Positions 35,916 through 37,181 of a stretch of DNA of 37,181 nucleotides are shown in pieces (the first letter of the stretch is position 1; every line of letters starts with the position of its first letter). Source of the DNA: a virus; the IMG/VR virus record IMGVR_UViG_3300031566_000173, positions 1 to 37,181 of that record; one strand, written 5' to 3'. A program made the position numbers and the translations under genes. The notes beneath the pieces were generated by a model that worked only from the letters and a program-made list of their open reading frames with translations, ran no database searches and was not told the DNA's origin.

Positions 35916-37162
35916 CGCGTGTTGTGGATCAGCCGCTCAGGAATCTCCCAGGTGCCGACCGTCGGCGTGTGCCCCGGGTCGAAGATTACGATGCGCGCCC
36001 AGTCGTCATCGTCTCTCGGAACATGCCAGCCGATGTTCAGGAGGTGAACGTCGCGCAGCAGCACGTCGTTGGTGGCCAGCATTTCCAGGGACTCACCGAG
36101 CGGCGCCGCGGATGGGCCATGGAAGTATCCGCGCAGCGCGCGCAAGGCACGATCCATGGCGACGTCACGAGTCCGGATGCCAAGATGGTCGCGGTAGTAC
36201 GAGCGCTCGCGTTGGACGCGCGGCGACCAGCGCTGCTGCGCTCCCAGCACATGCCAAGCCGTCGCTGCGTCACGATACAAGCGGAGGCCCTTGATCATCG
36301 ACGAGACGTCCTGTGCACGCGGGCTGCCAGGCAACTCTGCGGTCTCCAGGCGAGTCGCAGACGGCAGTCCAAGAACCCGGTTCGTGTAGTCGCTGGTCGC
36401 GAGAATCTTGCCGCCTCCGTGTTCTCCAAGCTCGCGCGCGTTGTACTCCTTGAACACCGGCTCGACGCCCTCGCGCACGATGGCCCAGACCTTGCGTTTG
36501 CGCCCGCCGATCACAAGGTCCGGCGTCAGGCGGTAGATGCCCTTGATTTCCGTGAAGCCGTCCTGTCCCCACTGCTCGCCCTGCACGAGCCCGGCGATCT
36601 TCGACCACGCCGGCCCCTCGGTGGGGTCGATGGAGAGCTTCACCACCCACGGGTTCGCGCTCTCGAACACGCAGCCCCAGTGGCCACATCCGAGCAAGTC
36701 CCCCAGCGGCACGCTGATCGCGCGTTGGATCGCCTCACGCTTGCCGAGCAGCGCATTCACCCATTTTTTGCGGGTTGCGTTCGCCGTCATACCCGCCCCC
36801 TCCGCGGCCAGAAGCATCGTGTAGTAGTCGGCGCGCTCGGCGAGGTGGTCGAGCGCAATCTCCTTGGCGATGTCGGGGTCGCTGGTGTGTTCAAGCTCGG
36901 TCTGGATACCGAGTCGCAGCTGTTCTGGATCGACGTCGCTCTCCGTGATGCCGAGACGATCGGCGAGTCCCCCAGGGAGACTGTCAGGGTTTGGCGCCAT
37001 TTTTTCAACGGCGCCCAGTTCTTCCAGCCATTCGATGGCCTCTCCAGGCGTCCTAAACCACTCCTGCATGTGGTCACCATCGGCGTCTTCTGACTCGAAG
37101 CGAAAAGAGCCATCGTACTCGCCCGTGAACACGTCGTATTCGGAGCACGCGGGAAAGATCAC
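35912..37162 (-). CDS. Protein kinase-like protein with DUF5661-like segment, 416 aa or more
   Basis: Residues 78-118 (DPEQLRLGIQTELEHTSDPD, then IALDHLAERADYYT) match the DUF5661 style. From 152 on, kinase hallmarks appear in order: a glycine loop LLGCGHWGCVFE (156-167), PWVVKLSID with Lys 175, a catalytic-loop-like VLLRDVHLLNIGW (367-379; Asp 371, Asn 376) and IVIFDPGHTP with Asp 395 at the DFG place. It could phosphorylate host proteins or small molecules. The GTG start at 37162 has a poor ribosome site and the frame is open to the window edge, so the N-terminus may continue outside. Confidence 0.7.
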   Translation of the reverse strand: MIFPACSEYDVFTGEYDGSFRFESEDADGDHMQEWFRTPGEAIEWLEELGAVEKMAPNPDSLPGGLADRLGITESDVDPEQLRLGIQTELEHTSDPDIAKEIALDHLAERADYYTMLLAAEGAGMTANATRKKWVNALLGKREAIQRAISVPLGDLLGCGHWGCVFESANPWVVKLSIDPTEGPAWSKIAGLVQGEQWGQDGFTEIKGIYRLTPDLVIGGRKRKVWAIVREGVEPVFKEYNARELGEHGGGKILATSDYTNRVLGLPSATRLETAELPGSPRAQDVSSMIKGLRLYRDAATAWHVLGAQQRWSPRVQRERSYYRDHLGIRTRDVAMDRALRALRGYFHGPSAAPLGESLEMLATNDVLLRDVHLLNIGWHVPRDDDDWARIVIFDPGHTPTVGTWEIPERLIHNTR

Positions 37163-37181
37163 CTGCCTCTGGTTATCGGTG

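Noticed and set aside
35924-37093. Plus-strand open frame opposite the kinase-like gene
   Set aside because: The minus-strand frame carries ordered kinase motifs; the plus frame has none.

Overview
The window is a high-GC, gene-dense stretch that reads as part of a bacteriophage genome, or a phage-like element, from an environmental or little-studied host. Genes are short and packed with ATGA, GTGA or TGATG overlaps. The set combines a phage replication module, a RecT plus YqaJ recombination pair, several cell-wall hydrolases, fibre-like proteins and many orphans. No integrase, terminase, portal, tape-measure, tRNA, CRISPR array or insertion sequence is recognisable. The host cannot be fixed. 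The initiator N-terminus recalls replication proteins of myxobacterial phages such as Mx8 (from memory, untested), and GC content fits such a host.

Layout. (1) 1-11.87 kb, mostly minus strand: early and replication genes. Reading leftward from 11.87 kb: YqaJ exonuclease, zinc ribbon, ASCH-like protein, RecT annealing protein, PD-(D/E)XK-like protein, an orphan, an RHH regulator, the replication initiator with an iteron array inside its coding sequence, a DnaC-like loader, DnaB helicase, a zinc-ribbon protein, a 47-aa membrane peptide, an orphan, a VRR-NUC nuclease, more orphans and an HNH/zinc-finger protein. Two small plus-strand inserts (1.7 kb; 7.5-8.1 kb) encode membrane proteins and a lipoprotein. 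(2) 11.87-12.08 kb: divergent control region with a strong hairpin and a promoter with a palindromic operator. (3) 12.08-17.95 kb, plus strand: a long operon of small orphans with an HNH endonuclease, an adenine-type methyltransferase, a DUF1643-like protein and a second RHH-like protein. (4) 17.98-25.57 kb, plus strand: lytic transglycosylase, Gly/Pro-rich membrane protein, beta-rich probable virion protein, collagen-like fibre, a second fibre-like protein, zincin-type metallopeptidase, a large orphan and a Nudix hydrolase. A frameshifted glycosyltransferase lies antisense at 18.67-19.37 kb. (5) 25.57-27.11 kb, minus strand: a putative HhH-GPD-like protein and a zinc protein. (6) 27.18-31.46 kb, plus strand: three paralogous probable virion proteins, a catalytically degenerate M23 domain, a membrane protein, a 35-aa basic peptide, an M15 endolysin and a hidden CTG-start gene. 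(7) 31.48-35.92 kb, plus strand: SAM methyltransferase, sulfotransferase, tail-anchored M15 peptidase and small orphans. (8) 35.91-37.16 kb, minus strand: a kinase-like protein reaching the window edge.

Together the left arm gives theta-type replication (initiator on iterons, loader, helicase) with exonuclease/annealase recombination. The right arm looks late. Small hydrophobic proteins, a collagen-like spike, a membrane-anchored transglycosylase and the absence of tail genes recall tailless membrane-containing phages, but no packaging ATPase is visible, so this is only a hypothesis. The most coherent unusual signals are (a) TANNNT -10 boxes 6-8 nt before the start codons of lone genes and operon heads, suggesting leaderless mRNAs, (b) a shared palindromic promoter at 12.0 and 31.45 kb, (c) palindromic iterons within the initiator gene, and (d) the three-paralog family.
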